DNA of 64,000 nt from Nilaparvata lugens (taxonomy: Eukaryota > Arthropoda > Insecta > Hemiptera > Delphacidae): positions 49,677,975 to 49,741,974 of the forward strand of contig NC_052511.1 in NCBI RefSeq assembly GCF_014356525.2, read 5' to 3'. Positions 22,281-35,283 of this stretch are shown piece by piece. The notes under the pieces were generated by a model. That model ran no database searches, was not told the origin of the DNA, and saw only the letters and a list, made by a program, of their open reading frames with translations. Within the stretch, counting starts at the first letter, position 1; each line of letters starts with the position of its first letter. A program made the translations under genes and the position numbers.

Positions 22281-22997
22281 TAGGTTTGCAGCAGAATGCT
22301 GCACATTCATTCAGTACTGAACGTTCGAAATGTGTCTAACCAAAGCAGTATTATAATTTTAGTGATTGTTTTTTCTACTCAAACCTAACAACGAATAAAA
22401 GAAAATACGAGTTTCCCAATTCGTCTCATTCCAAACTACGAAAATAATCCTAAAATTGGTTACATAACATTCAGTTTTTGCCCAATATCATACCGTACTG
22501 TTCCGAGAGATATTTCCTCTAATCCTGTTCTGAAATCTGCAAGCAATACAGATCTCCAGGAAGTAGCCCAGTTATGGTCAGATTTCCCCCAGACTGTCAG
22601 CATTGTTAGAATGGGAGGCATTGGTTCTATACATAAGGGATGCTGACAGTTTAAAGTGAATCTTACTCTAGCATCTCTTCTCTAGTTACGCTCCAATTAT
22701 TGTTTCCAAAACGTATCTTGGAAAATATTTCGTAGATACTTCCTGATATGAACGGGGAAGACGTTGGGACATTATTTATGTTTTGAATAATAATTTTAGG
22801 AGAAAAACTTGTGTTTGGAAACTTTATATCTTACCCAGAAGTTTGGTGATTGATATTGTACGAATCATTCCACGATTCTGTTCTTTATTCATTCATTGAA
22901 ATACTTATTATTGTCACATTCATCCTTTATCCAATATCTAGTGGAACAGTCGTTCCACCACCAGTCCCCAAACTGATTATTTATGCAAATCAGAAAA
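22281..22997. other. Intergenic DNA, no gene seen
   Basis: No motif-bearing frame. 'ACAGTTTAAAGTRAA' near 22648 also occurs near 5548, hinting at a further dispersed repeat. Confidence 0.45.
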
Positions 22998-23818
22998 TCT
23001 AGTGTGGCGCACTCACACAACTTTCCTTGCCGTTATGAAAATTGATCACCTGACGTTAGTGTTCACGCGCATCTCAAGTCTACTTATAAACAAAGATCTG
23101 AGCCAGCTGGTGACAGGGCAACAACGCTGGAGAATCGAGGTCTGCTATCTCTTCATAGTGAATGATTTAATAGAATCAACAGTTGTTGCCAACAGTTTGC
23201 AAATGGATAATCTCATTTTCTCGAATTTCGAGCTTATTTTCAATTTTAGGTGAAAATGTTATTGAACATTAATTGTAGAGATTCTTATACTCAATCTTTT
23301 CCACTCGAAATTTTTTGTTCAAATTGTATCTGAAGCCAGATTATTGGGAATCTAAAATCAAACTTTGCATAGATGGGGCGGAGCTCCTGAAATTTTTACA
23401 GATATGGTACTTGTGGCAGTTGATAGAGCTTATCAATGACTTCTTTAGGTATACATTTGATCAAAATCGTTGGAGCCGTTTTTGAAAAAATCGCGAAAAA
23501 CCCTGTTTTGACAACATTTTCGTCATTTTCTCCGCCATCTTGAATTGCATTAGATCGAAATTGTTCGTGTCGGATCCTTATATTGTAAGGACCTTAAGTT
23601 CCAAATTTCAAGTCATTTCGTTAATTGGGAGATGAGATATCGTGTACACAGACGCACATACACTCATACACACACACATATATACTGACCAATACCCAAA
23701 AACCACTTTTTTGGACTCAGGGGACCTTGAAACGTATGGAAATTTAGAAATTGGGGTAGCTTAATTTTTTTCGGAAAGCAATACTTCCCTTACCTATGGT
23801 AATAGGGCAAGGAAAGTA
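22998..23818 (+). mobile_element. Element X, copy 3 (uninterrupted)
   Basis: Runs from TCTAGTGTGGCGCACTCACA to GGCAAGGAAAGT, 821 bp, flanked by A-runs on both sides (AAAA / AAAAA). This is the best full-length + strand copy. Confidence 0.8.
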
Positions 23819-24648
23819 AAAATTGAACTCACCGACGATATTCTGTCACCAACATCCCTTTCAAATTATTATTCTCACTGATTAATGTGGATGAATCAAA
23901 TAAACAAATCATTCATTTGATCGAATTCATATGGGGTTGAGTGATAGATGGGACTTAAAAGTTCCAACTGCACCTGATAAAGAATTTTATCATTTTAATT
24001 TTCAGTGACGTACAGACAAGAATTCAATAGAATATTATAATTTTTGCTTTACCAAAGACTGAGATGTGTGTGCATTAAATTTTTCACTTCATTACGATAT
24101 GCAGACATCATTCCATTTTAGAGAATGATTGTTTATTCAAATCTGGAGCACCAGACTGGAGTTCCATAATTAACTAATTTTCAACAGATAATGCAGTTGG
24201 AAAGTGCTCCAATCGTACTCAAATCTTTCTTAAATCTCAAAATAATGAGAGAATGCCAGTAATCGAGAAATAAATACAAATTTAAAATGAAAATTATATG
24301 AACTTTATAGATTAAGTTTGTATTATGAATATTGATGTTGTGAAACTTTTCGATAGTTGAAGAGTCAGAAGCACATCATCAAAGCTGATGATGTGTGAAC
24401 ACAGAAGATAGCTTGCTCCTGTAAAATATTAATTTTTATTGAAATGCAGTGGATTTTTGACAACATTTCAAGTATTTTTAATTATTGTATATGAAATATT
24501 TTGAGTGGAACTTGGAACATCAAGCTAAACTGTTGGAAATGTTCATTCTCTTGGAATATATCACTTTGATGGATATAAACGTGTTTCAACAGTAGGTATT
24601 TCATGTGTTTTTTCACAATTCAACTCCAATTATCAGTCAACAAATTAA
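23819..24648. other. Intergenic DNA, no gene seen
   Basis: Near 24430-24480, 'GTGGATTTTTGACAACATTT' resembles the PLE 3' tail family. Otherwise unannotated. Confidence 0.45.
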
Positions 24649-25042
24649 TTGACCGAGCGAAGTGAGGTCTAAGATTCAAGTCGACGGTTTAGCATTTCTC
24701 TTAATGTTTATATGTTGCGCATTTACGGCGAAACGCGGTAATAGATTTTCATGAAATTTGACAGGTATGTTCCATTTCAAATTGCGCGTCGACGTATATA
24801 CAAGGTTTTTGGAAATTTTGCATTTCAAGGATAATATAAAAGGAGAAAGGAGCTCCTTCATACGCCAATATTAGAGTAAAAATCAGACTATAGAATTATT
24901 CATCATAAATCAGCTGACAAGTGATTACACAGATGTGTGGAGAAGCCAGTCTATTGCTGTATTTCCATAAGGTCTATAGTTCCAATCTGGTACTTCTGGA
25001 TGAGAATACTGCGTAAGGTCTACTGTTCACAGAGCTACTAGT
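24649..25042 (+). mobile_element. Element Q, copy 2 (compact)
   Basis: From AATTGACCGAGCGAAGTGAG to GTTCACAGAGCTACTAGTA, 394 bp. It is the shortest complete copy. Confidence 0.7.
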
Positions 25043-25545
25043 ATATACAGATTCTGGATATTAAGATAATTGACAATTGATAATTAATTGGAATATTACT
25101 TTGATGGATAACTTATTTCAACAGTGGGTATGTCATGTTTTAATTTTTGTTCACAATCAAAGTCCAATTATCAGGCTAAAAATTAATATACTGCAGATTC
25201 TGGAAATTAAGATAATTGACAGTCACCTTCTATAATCGTTTTACATCAATCATTTCCCACAAATCATGATATCTTTATCAATGAAATACTATCAAGTGTA
25301 AAATAAATAAATTTTCCTTCTTCATCATTCTCTATCCACTTCTTCCTACCATAATAATTTCCGTTTTTTGCTCTTCCTTTGGAGATTCCAAAGCGCGGTA
25401 CTTTATTCTGAACAATGTGAGACGTGAAACAGGGACGATAATAAATCGATTCGAACCAAATTGGAGCTGTCAAATGTTGAATACCGTATTAGGACAAGAG
25501 ATGTCTAGATAGCTTGATAGAGATCAAAAGAACGATTCGGAGATT
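25043..25545. other. Intergenic DNA, no gene seen
   Basis: AT-rich; the - strand frame 25264-25473 shows no family motif. Confidence 0.45.
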
Positions 25546-26290
25546 CAGGTTGAATAGGTTAGGCCAAGATTAACGAGGGTAAGGAAGAGTGAGAAGAACT
25601 CATTGAGACAGAACTGAGAACTGAAACAGTAGAAGAGGAATATATGAGGAGAAGGTGGGAGAGAAGAACCTGATACAAGATGCAACAGTAGGAGAAAGGA
25701 AATAAATATAAAGAGAAAATGAGACTGTTCAGATTGCATGGAGAAACAGAAAAATTCACTTAAGAGTGTCAGTATTGGTTGAATTGATTGAGAAAGAAAG
25801 ATAAATCAACAAAGAACTGACAAAGAGAAAGGGAAAAATACAGAAGAGAACGAGGGAGATGAGGAGGAGAAATAGGAGGAAGAGCGAGAATGGTTAAGAT
25901 GATGAGTAGAAGTAAGAGGATGGGAAAGAGGGGGAGAAGTGAAGAAGCAGGGAAGAAAATGAGAAGTAAAAATGTCGAAAGACAAGAAGATAACAAAGGA
26001 GAAAATTCATGAGTTGAAAACAAGAGAGAGCAGGAAATAAAAGAGAGACGAATCAACGGAAGAACTGCTAATGAATGGAAGAGAAATAGACAGAACAGAA
26101 CAGAAGTTCAAAACAAAAGAGAGCAAATAAAATAAAATGTTTAGTGAAATTTGACAATATCTTTGTTTTCTTATTATTAAAGAGACCAAAAACGAAAGAA
26201 AGACAAATCAACGAAAAAACTGACAATCAATGAAACAGAAAAAGACAGAACAGAACGAAAGAGAGATAAACTCTAGAAGATTGATGTAGA
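25546..26290. repeat. Purine-rich imperfect repeat region
   Basis: Dominated by GAGAAAGAAAGA-like sequence. A loose unit with 'AAATCAACRAARAACTGACAA' recurs about 25803 and 26207. Several - strand frames (Ser/Leu/Phe-rich) are composition artefacts. Confidence 0.7.
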
Positions 26291-26611
26291 AACATTCAGA
26301 CTTCAGACCACAAGAACAGGATATACAAATCACGGCTTGTAAATCGTGATGTAGGAATTTATGGAGATTGGCAAGTTTTTTTCACGAAGTATGGCAACCA
26401 TTAAACAGCGTTTACCGTTTTGAACCTTATATGGTTTCAGATGCAACATCTTGAAGATTGATTTCACCTGATAAAATCTGTACTGGAATTCAGTTTCAGA
26501 ATTTGGGCTACGTTTGACAGATAAATTACAAAATTATTGGTTCTTGAGTACTTTCCATCATGGAAAATAAACATTGGGTGTTTTTTGAACCTACATGAGT
26601 GTTACTATGGT

Positions 26612-26948
26612 GAGGTCCACGTTATAATGGCAGTGTTTGATTGGAAATGGTATTGCTATCCTTGTCTATCATTCAACAAAGCGGATAGAGCTATCTCTTT
26701 CCCGCTTTGCTCTGTTGCCAGATCGTAATCCAACAATGTAGAATTAATCATTGATTAAAAAATATTTCATCTTAAGGAAATTTATGATGAAATTATAGAA
26801 AAATATAATTTCTTGCTTAATAAAATATAATTGATTATTTTAAACGTTAATATTACATCAACAAACCTGATCAGCTACCGTCTATAGAAGGCATTGACAA
26901 GACAGAGGATTGGCAACGTTTTTCTCCTGCCATTATAACGTGGACCTC
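26612..26948. mobile_element. MITE family F, complete (337 bp)
   Basis: Perfect 22-bp terminal inverted repeats, GAGGTCCACGTTATAATGGC+AG and its inverse at the right end. The internal segment CTTTGCTCTGTTGCCAGATC is also found in the truncated copies at 8891-9205 and 39085-39215. Non-coding. Confidence 0.85.
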
Positions 26949-27028
26949 AATAAAGTAGGTAGTTTACGAGTTCTCAGTACTCCTGTTGGAAGGGTGATCG
27001 TTTAAGACCTGCTTCACTAATATTTATG

Positions 27029-27160
27029 ACTAGTAGGTAACCCGTGCTCCGCAAGGGTTTGATTTAAAACTTGACAAACTGAAAACTTGACCAACTTAAA
27101 ACTTGAAGAATCAAGAATAGGCCTATAACCATCCTCGTTAAATTAAGAATCTATTTGAAA
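27029..27160 (-). mobile_element. Helitron-type 3' end
   Basis: On the - strand: hairpin AACCCTTGCGGAGCACGGGTT, TACCTACTAGT. Next to it are AAAACTTGACAA repeats as at 18200. The same family ends at 52858 on the + strand. Confidence 0.65.
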
Positions 27161-27172
27161 AATCTGGTGTGG

Positions 27173-27900
27173 CGCACTCACACAACTTTCCTTGCCGTTA
27201 TGGAAATTGATCACCTGAAGTGATCCCTAGTGTTCCCGCGCATCTCAAGTCTACTATTCAAAGAACTGAGCAAGCTGGTGACAAGACAATAACGCTGTAG
27301 ACACACGAGGTCTGCTATCTCTTCATAGGGAATGATTTAATAGAATCAACAGTTGCCAACAGTTTTGTAATTGAATAATCACATTTTCTCAAATTTTTAG
27401 CTTATAATCAATTTTAGGTGAAAATGCTACTGAACATCAATTGTAGAGATTCTCATGCTCAATCTTTTCCACTCGGAATGTTAGGATTAAATTGTATCTA
27501 AAGCCTGATAATTGAGAATCTAAAATCAAACTTTGCATAGATGGGGCGGAGCTCCTGAAATTTTTACAGATGTGGGACTTGTGGCAGTTGATAGAGCTTA
27601 ACAATGAATATTTTAGGTATGAATTTGATCAAAATCGTTGGAGCCATTTTCGAGAAAATCACGAAAAACCCTGTTTTTTACAACATTTTCGCCATTCTAG
27701 CCGCCATTTTGAATTGCATTTGATCGAAATTGTTCGTGTCGGATCCTCATAGTGTGAGAACCTTAAGTTCCAAATTTCAAGTCATTCCGTTAATTGGAAG
27801 ATGAGATATCGTGTACACAGACGCACATACACACACACACATACACACACACACACACACACACATACAGGCCAATACCCAAAAACCACTTTTTTGGACT
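27173..27900 (+). mobile_element. Element X, copy 4 (3' truncated)
   Basis: Starts TCTGGTGTGGCGCACTCACA and matches through the (CA)n tract at about 27830-27865, then breaks off after CCACTTTTTTGGACT. Confidence 0.75.
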
Positions 27901-28483
27901 GGGGCAAATCATGAAACCATATCTAAAATTCTAGCTAGAGCATCTAGGAATTGGCGTTTCAAAAAGTGGACTACCTATACGAACTGAAATAAAAGCGTGC
28001 AATCATAAATGATTATACAATGAGAGCATAACCCTAACTATAAGTGGAGCATCTACTATATTATACAAACTCATTAATGGGCTGGTGAAAGGTCATAACG
28101 ATCCAAAGATTCGACACAGCATTTGAAAAGTGAAGAAGACACTACGAAACAAATTGGAGCGAATTTCGCACGCCAAAAATGTGTTTTTAGATGAGGGAGA
28201 GAGAATAAAGAGAATGGAGAGGAGAGTTGGGGAGGTGCGAAAGAGACAGGGAGAAGAGATAGGTGAGCAAGGAGGAAGAAGGAGAAAGAGAAAGAGGGTT
28301 CAAGTTTTGAACGATAGACATTTGTGTGATGATCTCGATGCAGGAGAAGGAGGAGGTGATGGGGAAAATGGAGGAAGAAGAAGAAGAAGAAGAAGAAGAA
28401 GAGGAAAAAGGAAAAAAATTGGGAGAACAAGATCGAAGTAGCAAGGTGAGATACTTGATCTTGATACTTGATTAATGTTACCA
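27901..28483. repeat. Intervening DNA with a purine tract, no gene
   Basis: 28190-28440 is A+G rich, with (GAA)n at about 28374-28402. Frames on both strands here are low-complexity artefacts. A near-copy of this tract lies at 33020-33150 (GTTCAAGTTTTGAA.GATAGAC, GAGAAGGAGGAGGTGATGGG). Confidence 0.65.
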
Positions 28484-29037
28484 AACATTAATTGTAGAGA
28501 TTCTCAAGCTCAATCTTTTCCAGTCGGAATGTTAGGATTAAATTGTATCTGAAGCCTGATAATTGAGAATCTAAAATCAAACTTTGCATAGATGGGGCGG
28601 AGCTCCTGAAATTTTTACAGATATGGGACTTGTGGCAGTTGATAGAGCTTATCAATGACTATTCAAAATATGAATTTGATCAAAATCGTTGGAGCCGTTT
28701 TCGAGAAAATCGCGAAAACCCCTGTTTTTGACAACATTTTCGCTATTTTAGCCGACATCTTGAATCGCATTTGATCGAAATTGTTCGTGTCGGATCTTTA
28801 TATTGTAAGGACCTTACGTTCCAAATTTCAAGTCATTCCGTTGATTGGGAGATGAGATATCGTGTACACAGACGCACATACACTCATACACACACACACA
28901 CACACACACACATACGGACCAATACTCAAAAACCACTTTTTTGGACTCTGGGGACCTTGAAACGTATAGAAATTTAGAAATTGGGTACCTTAATTTTTTT
29001 CGGAAAGATATTCATGGTAATAGGGCAAGGAAAGTAA
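28484..29037 (+). mobile_element. Element X, copy 5 (5' truncated)
   Basis: Begins inside X at ACATTAATTGTAGAGATTCT and runs to GGCAAGGAAAGT. It may be the separated 3' part of an X insertion related to copy 4, but the two overlap in content, so they are two copies. Confidence 0.75.
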
Positions 29038-29102
29038 TAATCCAGCATGGTGATTAACTATTTCACACGAGTAAACTGACATAATAGTCACAGAGTACAG
29101 AA

Positions 29103-29798
29103 TCTATATATATATAAAAGCGAAATGGCAGTCACTCACTGACTGACTCACTCACTCACTCACTCACTCACACACTCACTCACTCGCATAACTAAAAATC
29201 TACCGGACCAAAAATGTTCAAATTTGGTAGGTATGTTCAGTTGGCCCTTTAGAGGCGCACTAAGAAATCTTTTGGCAATATTTCAACTCTAAGGGTTGTT
29301 TTTAAGGGTTTAAAGTTCGTCTTTTAGCATGTATATTCTTCTTCTCCCAATCTCTTAATTAGAATTGAAATTTCCATATCATATGTTACTATAGAACTAT
29401 AATCTAGATAGAGTACCTCTTCGAAACAGTTGTTAACTGGCAACTAAATTAATAATTTTGTCAGGTTGGCATTAAGTTGAGTTGATTTTGTTAGGTTGGC
29501 ACCAAGTTGAAGATTTAAATGCATTTATCGCGGAAAAATTGATTGGGCACTGCTACTTCAATCCTGGGAATATTATATTACTAGCCGTCAGGCTCGCTTC
29601 GCTCGCCATATCTGTTTAGCCAGACGTTTAGTCTGAACCCCCGACTGGATTGTCTAATATAATATGATAAAAATGAAAAAATGCAGGCGAGCGAAGCGAG
29701 CCTGCTTATCTCATTCTTGGACGATCCAGTCGGGGGTCCAGGGGGCGGAGCCCCCTGGCTAGACGGATATGGCGAGCGAAGCGAGCCTGACGGCTAGT
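29103..29798 (+). mobile_element. Non-autonomous Helitron with inverted extra 3' end
   Basis: The 5' end TCTATATATATATAAAAGCG is followed by a (CTCA)n stretch and CTACCGGACCAAAAATGTTC. The 3' end is hairpin GGCGAGCGAAGCGAGCC then TGACGGCTAGT. These are the TC... and hairpin-CTAGT ends expected of Helitrons. A second, inverted 3' end (ACTAGCCGTCAGGCTCGCTT) begins at 29580, making 29580-29798 a palindrome. No Rep/helicase coding. Confidence 0.8.
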
Positions 29799-30238
29799 AT
29801 AGAATATATTCTCTGGTCATAATCCTGTCACTGTAATTCAACTAGTCCTACCCTTCTTCCTCACAGTTTCAGACACTGCTAGATCTAGATTTCTGTAGAC
29901 TGAATCCAGACACCACAAAACTACAAAACGATTCGCTACGGCGCGGAATGCAGCATGTCATGTCATTGTCCGCGTTCCATTTTATCACAATACGCTCTTG
30001 ACACTGACTCACTGAATCACACGACAATTCTCAAAAGTAGTTCACTGTCACGACACAAATGTGCGTTAAATATTACACTCGAAAATTTTCTTCTTTCTTC
30101 AATGTTCTTTTTAAGACTATCCTTCTTTTTTGAAATCCAAATCAAGTCAAAAAGTTAATTCACTCAAAATATACATCTCATATTGATAATCTGATATATG
30201 GATTTTTGTCAACATTTCAAGTCTCTTCAATTCGTGAT
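29799..30238. other. Intergenic DNA, no gene seen
   Basis: Less AT-rich around 29900-30010, with no frame I can assign. Confidence 0.45.
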
Positions 30239-31000
30239 ATATACTGAGTGAGTCATATGTATGGTAAACCTTCAATACGTTGGAGACTGTTGTATATATA
30301 AAACTGTAACTCTAAGGATAAGTTATTTGTCAAATACTCTACCTTTTGACGTACAACTGGACTCCAACCCCTCATAAGGGTACTTTGGGTTGTAACTCGA
30401 ATATTTTAAATATAAACTCCCATTGTGTGGTACATCATTTTTAAGGCCTTTGTAAAACATGAAATATGACATCAATAAAAATGTTCTATGATACTTGTAT
30501 GCGGAATGGCGGCTGATTGAAGCTTTAGTTTTTAAAGTAATGAGGGGTTGTAACTCAAATATTTTGAATGTAAACACCTATTGTGTGAAACATTATTTCG
30601 AAGGTCTTTTCAAAACGAAAAAGATGACATCAATAAAGTTGTTGTATGTACTTTTATCCAAAATGGCGGCCAATTGAACTTCATCAATTATTACTTTAAA
30701 AACTAAAACTTCAATCAGCCGCCATTTTGAATAAAAAATATCATAGAACATTTTTATTGATGTCATACTTCTTGCTTTAGAAAGGCCTTGAAAATGATGT
30801 ACCACACAATGGGTGTTTACATTTAAAATATTCGAGTTACAACCCCTAAGTCACCCCCTTATGAGGAATTGAAATAGAGTTGTACATCAAAAGGTAGCGT
30901 ATTTGACCAATAACTTATCCTGAAAGTTACAGGTTCATATCCACAACAGTCTCCAATTTATTGAAGGGTTCCCATACATATAACTCACTCTGTATATAAT
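30239..31000. mobile_element. Fold-back element with long inverted arms
   Basis: Outer ends ACTGAGTGAGTCATATGTAT and ATACATATAACTCACTCTGT are inverse. Arms of about 300 bp share CTACCTTTTGACGTACAACT, GGTTGTAACTCGAATATTTT and ACATCAATAAAAATGTTCTA with their inverses. The left arm additionally repeats one block in direct order (about 30360-30530 and 30540-30670). No coding. Confidence 0.8.
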
Positions 31001-31124
31001 AATAATCTTCATAGAATCTTCGTATCATGCTCCTGTTTTATGAATCGTCTGAGTTGTTGTAAAAATGATGCTGTTGTAGGATTCCATACTGAATGGTGTC
31101 AAAAGCACTAATTCATTTATACAA

Positions 31125-31350
31125 TTTTGAATACTGGTTTCAGCTGTTACACTATTTATCAATCTCCAGTGATCTGAAAACTTAAACATTGAGTAGCAGA
31201 ACAAATAGTATGGGTGAAATTACACCATTAGCTGTTGACCAATGAGAGTTGAGCTCGACTGTCATTGGCCGAGACTAGAATACTTGCGTATGTCTAGTCT
31301 CAGCCAATGACAGTCTAGCTGAACCTCTATTGTTCAACAGCTATTGGCCA
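31125..31350. mobile_element. PLE-type 3' tail (-) followed by a palindromic MITE
   Basis: 31128-31180 carries GGTTTCAGCTGTTACACTAT, the inverse of 32155-32195, so two tails face outward around about 1 kb. 31228-31350 is a palindrome: GCTGTTGACCAATGAGAG / inverse, TGTCATTGGCCGAGACTAGA / TCTAGTCTCAGCCAATGACA. Confidence 0.65.
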
Positions 31351-31379
31351 ATCGTGGGGCTTTACTCAAACTATACTGT

Positions 31380-32118
31380 AATATCGGGACACCGAGCTTC
31401 GCTCGTTATTTATTTATTGACTTTTGATAAACCGAACACAATTCTTTAATGATTGGGGAGGTACTAACAGGCACAGCCCAAAACTTTCCCGAATTTTGAA
31501 TTATACACTATAAATATTCCAGAAAATAGGTTATGTTCCATACACTTGAATTCAGGTTCAATTTTCTGTTCAAACATTTGAAAACAAAAAAATTATAATT
31601 TAGATTATATACAAACCAAATTGAATAACAAAATAACACTCACTAATCACTTGAAATTGTCAAATAATGATCAACTTTGAAAATTATGATATACTCTAGT
31701 TTAGGAGGATTATCATGTCATGTCAAAAAATCAGATTATGTTGATCAAATTGATTAAATTGTCTAGCTAGATAAAATTTCTCGCTGATTGATTATGATTA
31801 CACAGCTGGAAATAATTCCGTCTCTCTCCCACACAGGCACACGCATCTTCTGTTATCGAGAGACGACGAAATTATCATCTGTTTTCCAAGGATGAATTAT
31901 CCTTTTAATGTCGTTCAGCGAGTTTTCCAAAGAATGAGACCTAGTGCAATCGAATCTTTATATCATAAACCTACTATGTTCCAAATTTTGTAAAAATCGT
32001 TGGAGCCGTTTTCGAGATCCGTAAAACATAAATAACCAGATATAAAAATAACCAGATATATTATGATGATAGCCAGATTATTATAAATACATGAATTGCT
32101 CGCTTAATATAATAGGAT
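31380..32118 (-). mobile_element. Element W, copy 2 (inverted)
   Basis: Inverse of 16319-17017: starts ACACCGAGCTTCGCTCGTTA and ends TTGCTCGCTTAATATAATAG. It retains the CGTTGGAGCCGTTTTCGAGA block and the LINE-like segment. Confidence 0.7.
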
Positions 32119-32830
32119 ATTCTGCTGCTCAATTTTCAAGCTTTCAGTTCACTAGAGATTGATAAATAGTGTAACAGCTGAAACCAGTATTCCAAATTTT
32201 TCTAATAAATGAATGGTTTTCACAATTTCAAGTTCTCATTCCATGTAATTTCTTTAACATGCTCACTATGTTAACAAAAGTAAGTCTCTAGCATTAGAAC
32301 AAGACTCGTCTATTTCCGAACAGAATTTGAGGATAACGTAGAAAATCTCTATTTTCTTATCAAGGATCAGACAGAAAATCATCTTTCTCTCAAAGAAGCT
32401 CATTTAAATCTGCCTTGAAAATTACAGATTCCACTATGTCATGAAAAGTCTATGAAATTTGTATGACCCACATCACATATTAATTCAATAAACATTTTCC
32501 AGTATTTATAAAATGTGGGTAACACTAAAAAAAATTTATCCCCTCTCATTTTCATTCGAATTCTAGTAGCCTATCCTTGATGTAATTCTATGTGATGATT
32601 ATTCTTTGGCTCACATGTTAATCAAATCAACTTATCTTAGTATGACATAAATCGTGTATTGAGTTTGTATGACCCACATCCCACTCATTACTAATAACGG
32701 TTCAAGGGATTTGTCTCAAAATATTCTATCACACTTTGAAGTACTCGATTGGGAACGAAAAAAAGATTAATAGGAGCATTCGAATGATATGGGTAAGTGG
32801 TAAAAATTTTAAAAATATGTATGAAGAGTA
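32119..32830. other. Intergenic DNA with a PLE tail, no gene
   Basis: 32150-32235 is the + strand PLE-type tail (GATTGATAAATAGTGTAACA). The rest is AT-rich. 'TATGACCCACATC' occurs twice (about 32461 and 32669). Confidence 0.5.
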
Positions 32831-33275
32831 CAAAAACGAAAAAGAAGAGGAAATGAGGGAAAGAAGAAAGAGAAGAAGACGGAGAAAGAGAAGCAGGATT
32901 GATAGGAGAAGGAGAAGCAGGATTGAGAGAAGAAGGATAAGGAAAATTAGAATGAGTAAACGAATGATTGATTGAGCCTGCCTGCCTGCCTTTATTTTAT
33001 ATTGGAGGGAGAAGAAATGAGTGGATGAGGAGGAAGAAGGAGAAAGAGAAAGAGGGTTCAAGTTTTGAAAGATAGACTTTTGTGTGATGAAGATCACGAT
33101 GTAGGAGAAGGAGGAGGTGATGGGGAGAATAGAGGAAGCGGTCAAGAAGAAGGAGAAGAAGAAGAAGGAAAAAAAGAAGAAGAGAAAGAAATCGTAGGTG
33201 CTGGAAAAAGAGAAGGTGGTGAAGAAGACTTTCATAGAACGAAAGAGGAGACAATAAGAAGGAGAAGAGGGACGT
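32831..33275. repeat. Purine-rich region with (GAAGGA)n-like repeats
   Basis: A+G rich, interrupted by (CCTG)n near 32976. Overlapping long frames on both strands are composition artefacts. Confidence 0.75.
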
Positions 33276-34190
33276 GGTCCTGAAATAATATTTGTGTACT
33301 TCTAATGGAAGAAGCTGATCCGTTGATAAAGATGCTGCTTTTTGTAGAACAGCTGTATATTGGTTAAGGACATACCTTATAACTTGAAACTATGAATGAA
33401 TTATTCAGTTTTCAGTAAGTAGTTTGTCAGGAATACATTTATTGAAAGATAAGTTTCATCAGAGAGAATAAACTTATATTTTATCTTTGGCTTCATATAG
33501 GCTGTAACTCTAATAAGAAAACTCTTAACAACGGCTTCCCTAGTTTCTGAAGAAGGATCAATCTCATGAATATGAATGCTATGATATCAACTAATGTGGG
33601 CAAGCTACTTAAGTATTGTTATTGAGCTATCAAGTTATTATCATGGGTTTGGAAATTATGAAATAGCTTCCAAATCACCTATAAATATTTAATAAGCATT
33701 TAAGATTTTCGGTGACCATTCATAGAACAACCTATCTTGAGTACAGCCTTAATAGATCAATCATCAACATGAAAAACTAAATGGACTAGCAAATAATGGC
33801 GGTCAGACAAACTTATGTTCTCCTGACCGAAAACTACACAACATCTCAAAGAATTGGAAATATACAGTGTATATCTAGGCATTTATATGTGTTGTGTATC
33901 TGTCATAAGCTAAATAATAATCAACATGAATGAAGCAACGGTAATTCTGTCAATAATTTGAATAGAATCTTTTGAAAAGTCAATATAATATATCTGATAA
34001 CGTTAAAAACCAAATAATGAATCTGTGAAAATTCCAGCACATTGAAACAATATGAGGTCATATTATCTACTTGCCTGATGAATACAAAGTAACAAATTTC
34101 AAGTCAAATTGAAATTATAAAAAAAACACTATTGGATGAAACCATGATATATAAAGGTTTATATCATAAACCTCTAAAATTCTCCTTAAG
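33276..34190. other. Intergenic DNA, no gene seen
   Basis: AT-rich, no repeats or frames supported. Confidence 0.5.
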
Positions 34191-34674
34191 CTGGGTTTTC
34201 CTTTGTGGGTAAATGCCGTAGTCGACCACGACAAGGTGAGGATCTCAGATTGGGTAGATTTCAATTTGTCTAAATAACCTAAACGATTATGTTCAATTAT
34301 GTTTTAATGGGAGAGGTTGTGATAATACTTTTTCATTCTTTTAAATGGCAATATGTTGTTGATATTATTAGAAATGTTTGATTTTTGAAAAATAAACACA
34401 ATGAAAAGTTATTAGATCAGCTGATTTAGCACACTTGAAATTTGGACAATATGAATGTCAACAATGCTTGCCGTCATCGACTGCGGAAATTCACGCAAAA
34501 ACGAAAATGCACCTTTACGTGTATGGTTTATTCATGATGGAACTGGGTTTTGTCAGAAACAAATAATCCAAACAGTATCTTTACATAATGGTTTTGTGTA
34601 ATTTGTCCAAGTCAATTCTCTCTAGTGATTGTCACTTTATACAGAAGTAGAAGTTTACTATTCTACCCAAAGAG

Positions 34675-35283
34675 CAAATCAATCAATCAATAATCCTTTA
34701 TTGTCATAAAACACAAAGTGTTGTAACAAACGTCAATATACAATAAAATTAAAAACAGTCAAAATATTTTTAAAAAAATAATATAGTCAAAGTAGTATTT
34801 TTGTAAAAAAAAATTTACAACTAAATTGGCAAATAGTAATAAACAACAGCAATTGATAAATAGCAGGTATTAAAACGGGATCCAACACAAGTCACAACAA
34901 AGCTGTTACAGTTAAACAGATGAACACTGAAGCTATTCAAAAAATTCTCCAACAGAATAAAGACATCTTTCTGTAAGTAAGCCTTTTATGTGTGACTTGA
35001 ATAGTGAGGTACTCAACAGTCTTACTTCAGGGGCAAGCTCATTGAACAGCTTAATGGACATGTTTCTCCAATTCCTATGGGTACTCGCATATTGGTGAGA
35101 ATCAATTCTGAGATTTAACCTTCCTCTGGTATGATAATTATGTATGTCACCATTTCGACTATATTCATTAAGGTTTTTTTCATGTACATCAGACAAGTAA
35201 AAACATATATAGTCCTTCTCTAATCCCTGGATAAAGTCATTCAACTCATCATTCGACTGATTCGACAATGTAATTCGCATTGA
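34675..35283 (-). pseudogene. LINE retrotransposon 3' fragment (RT C-terminus)
   Basis: The - strand frame 34933-35280 encodes HNYHTRGRLNLRI, NMSIKLFNELAPEVR and FKSHIKGLLTERCLYS. This resembles the region after the reverse-transcriptase domain of Jockey/CR1-type LINEs ('Y.TR', 'G.KLFN.LP.EI', 'FK..LK..L....FYS'). The - strand 3' end terminates in (TTGA)n at 34675-34695, as expected of a LINE tail. The RT catalytic core is absent. Confidence 0.7.
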
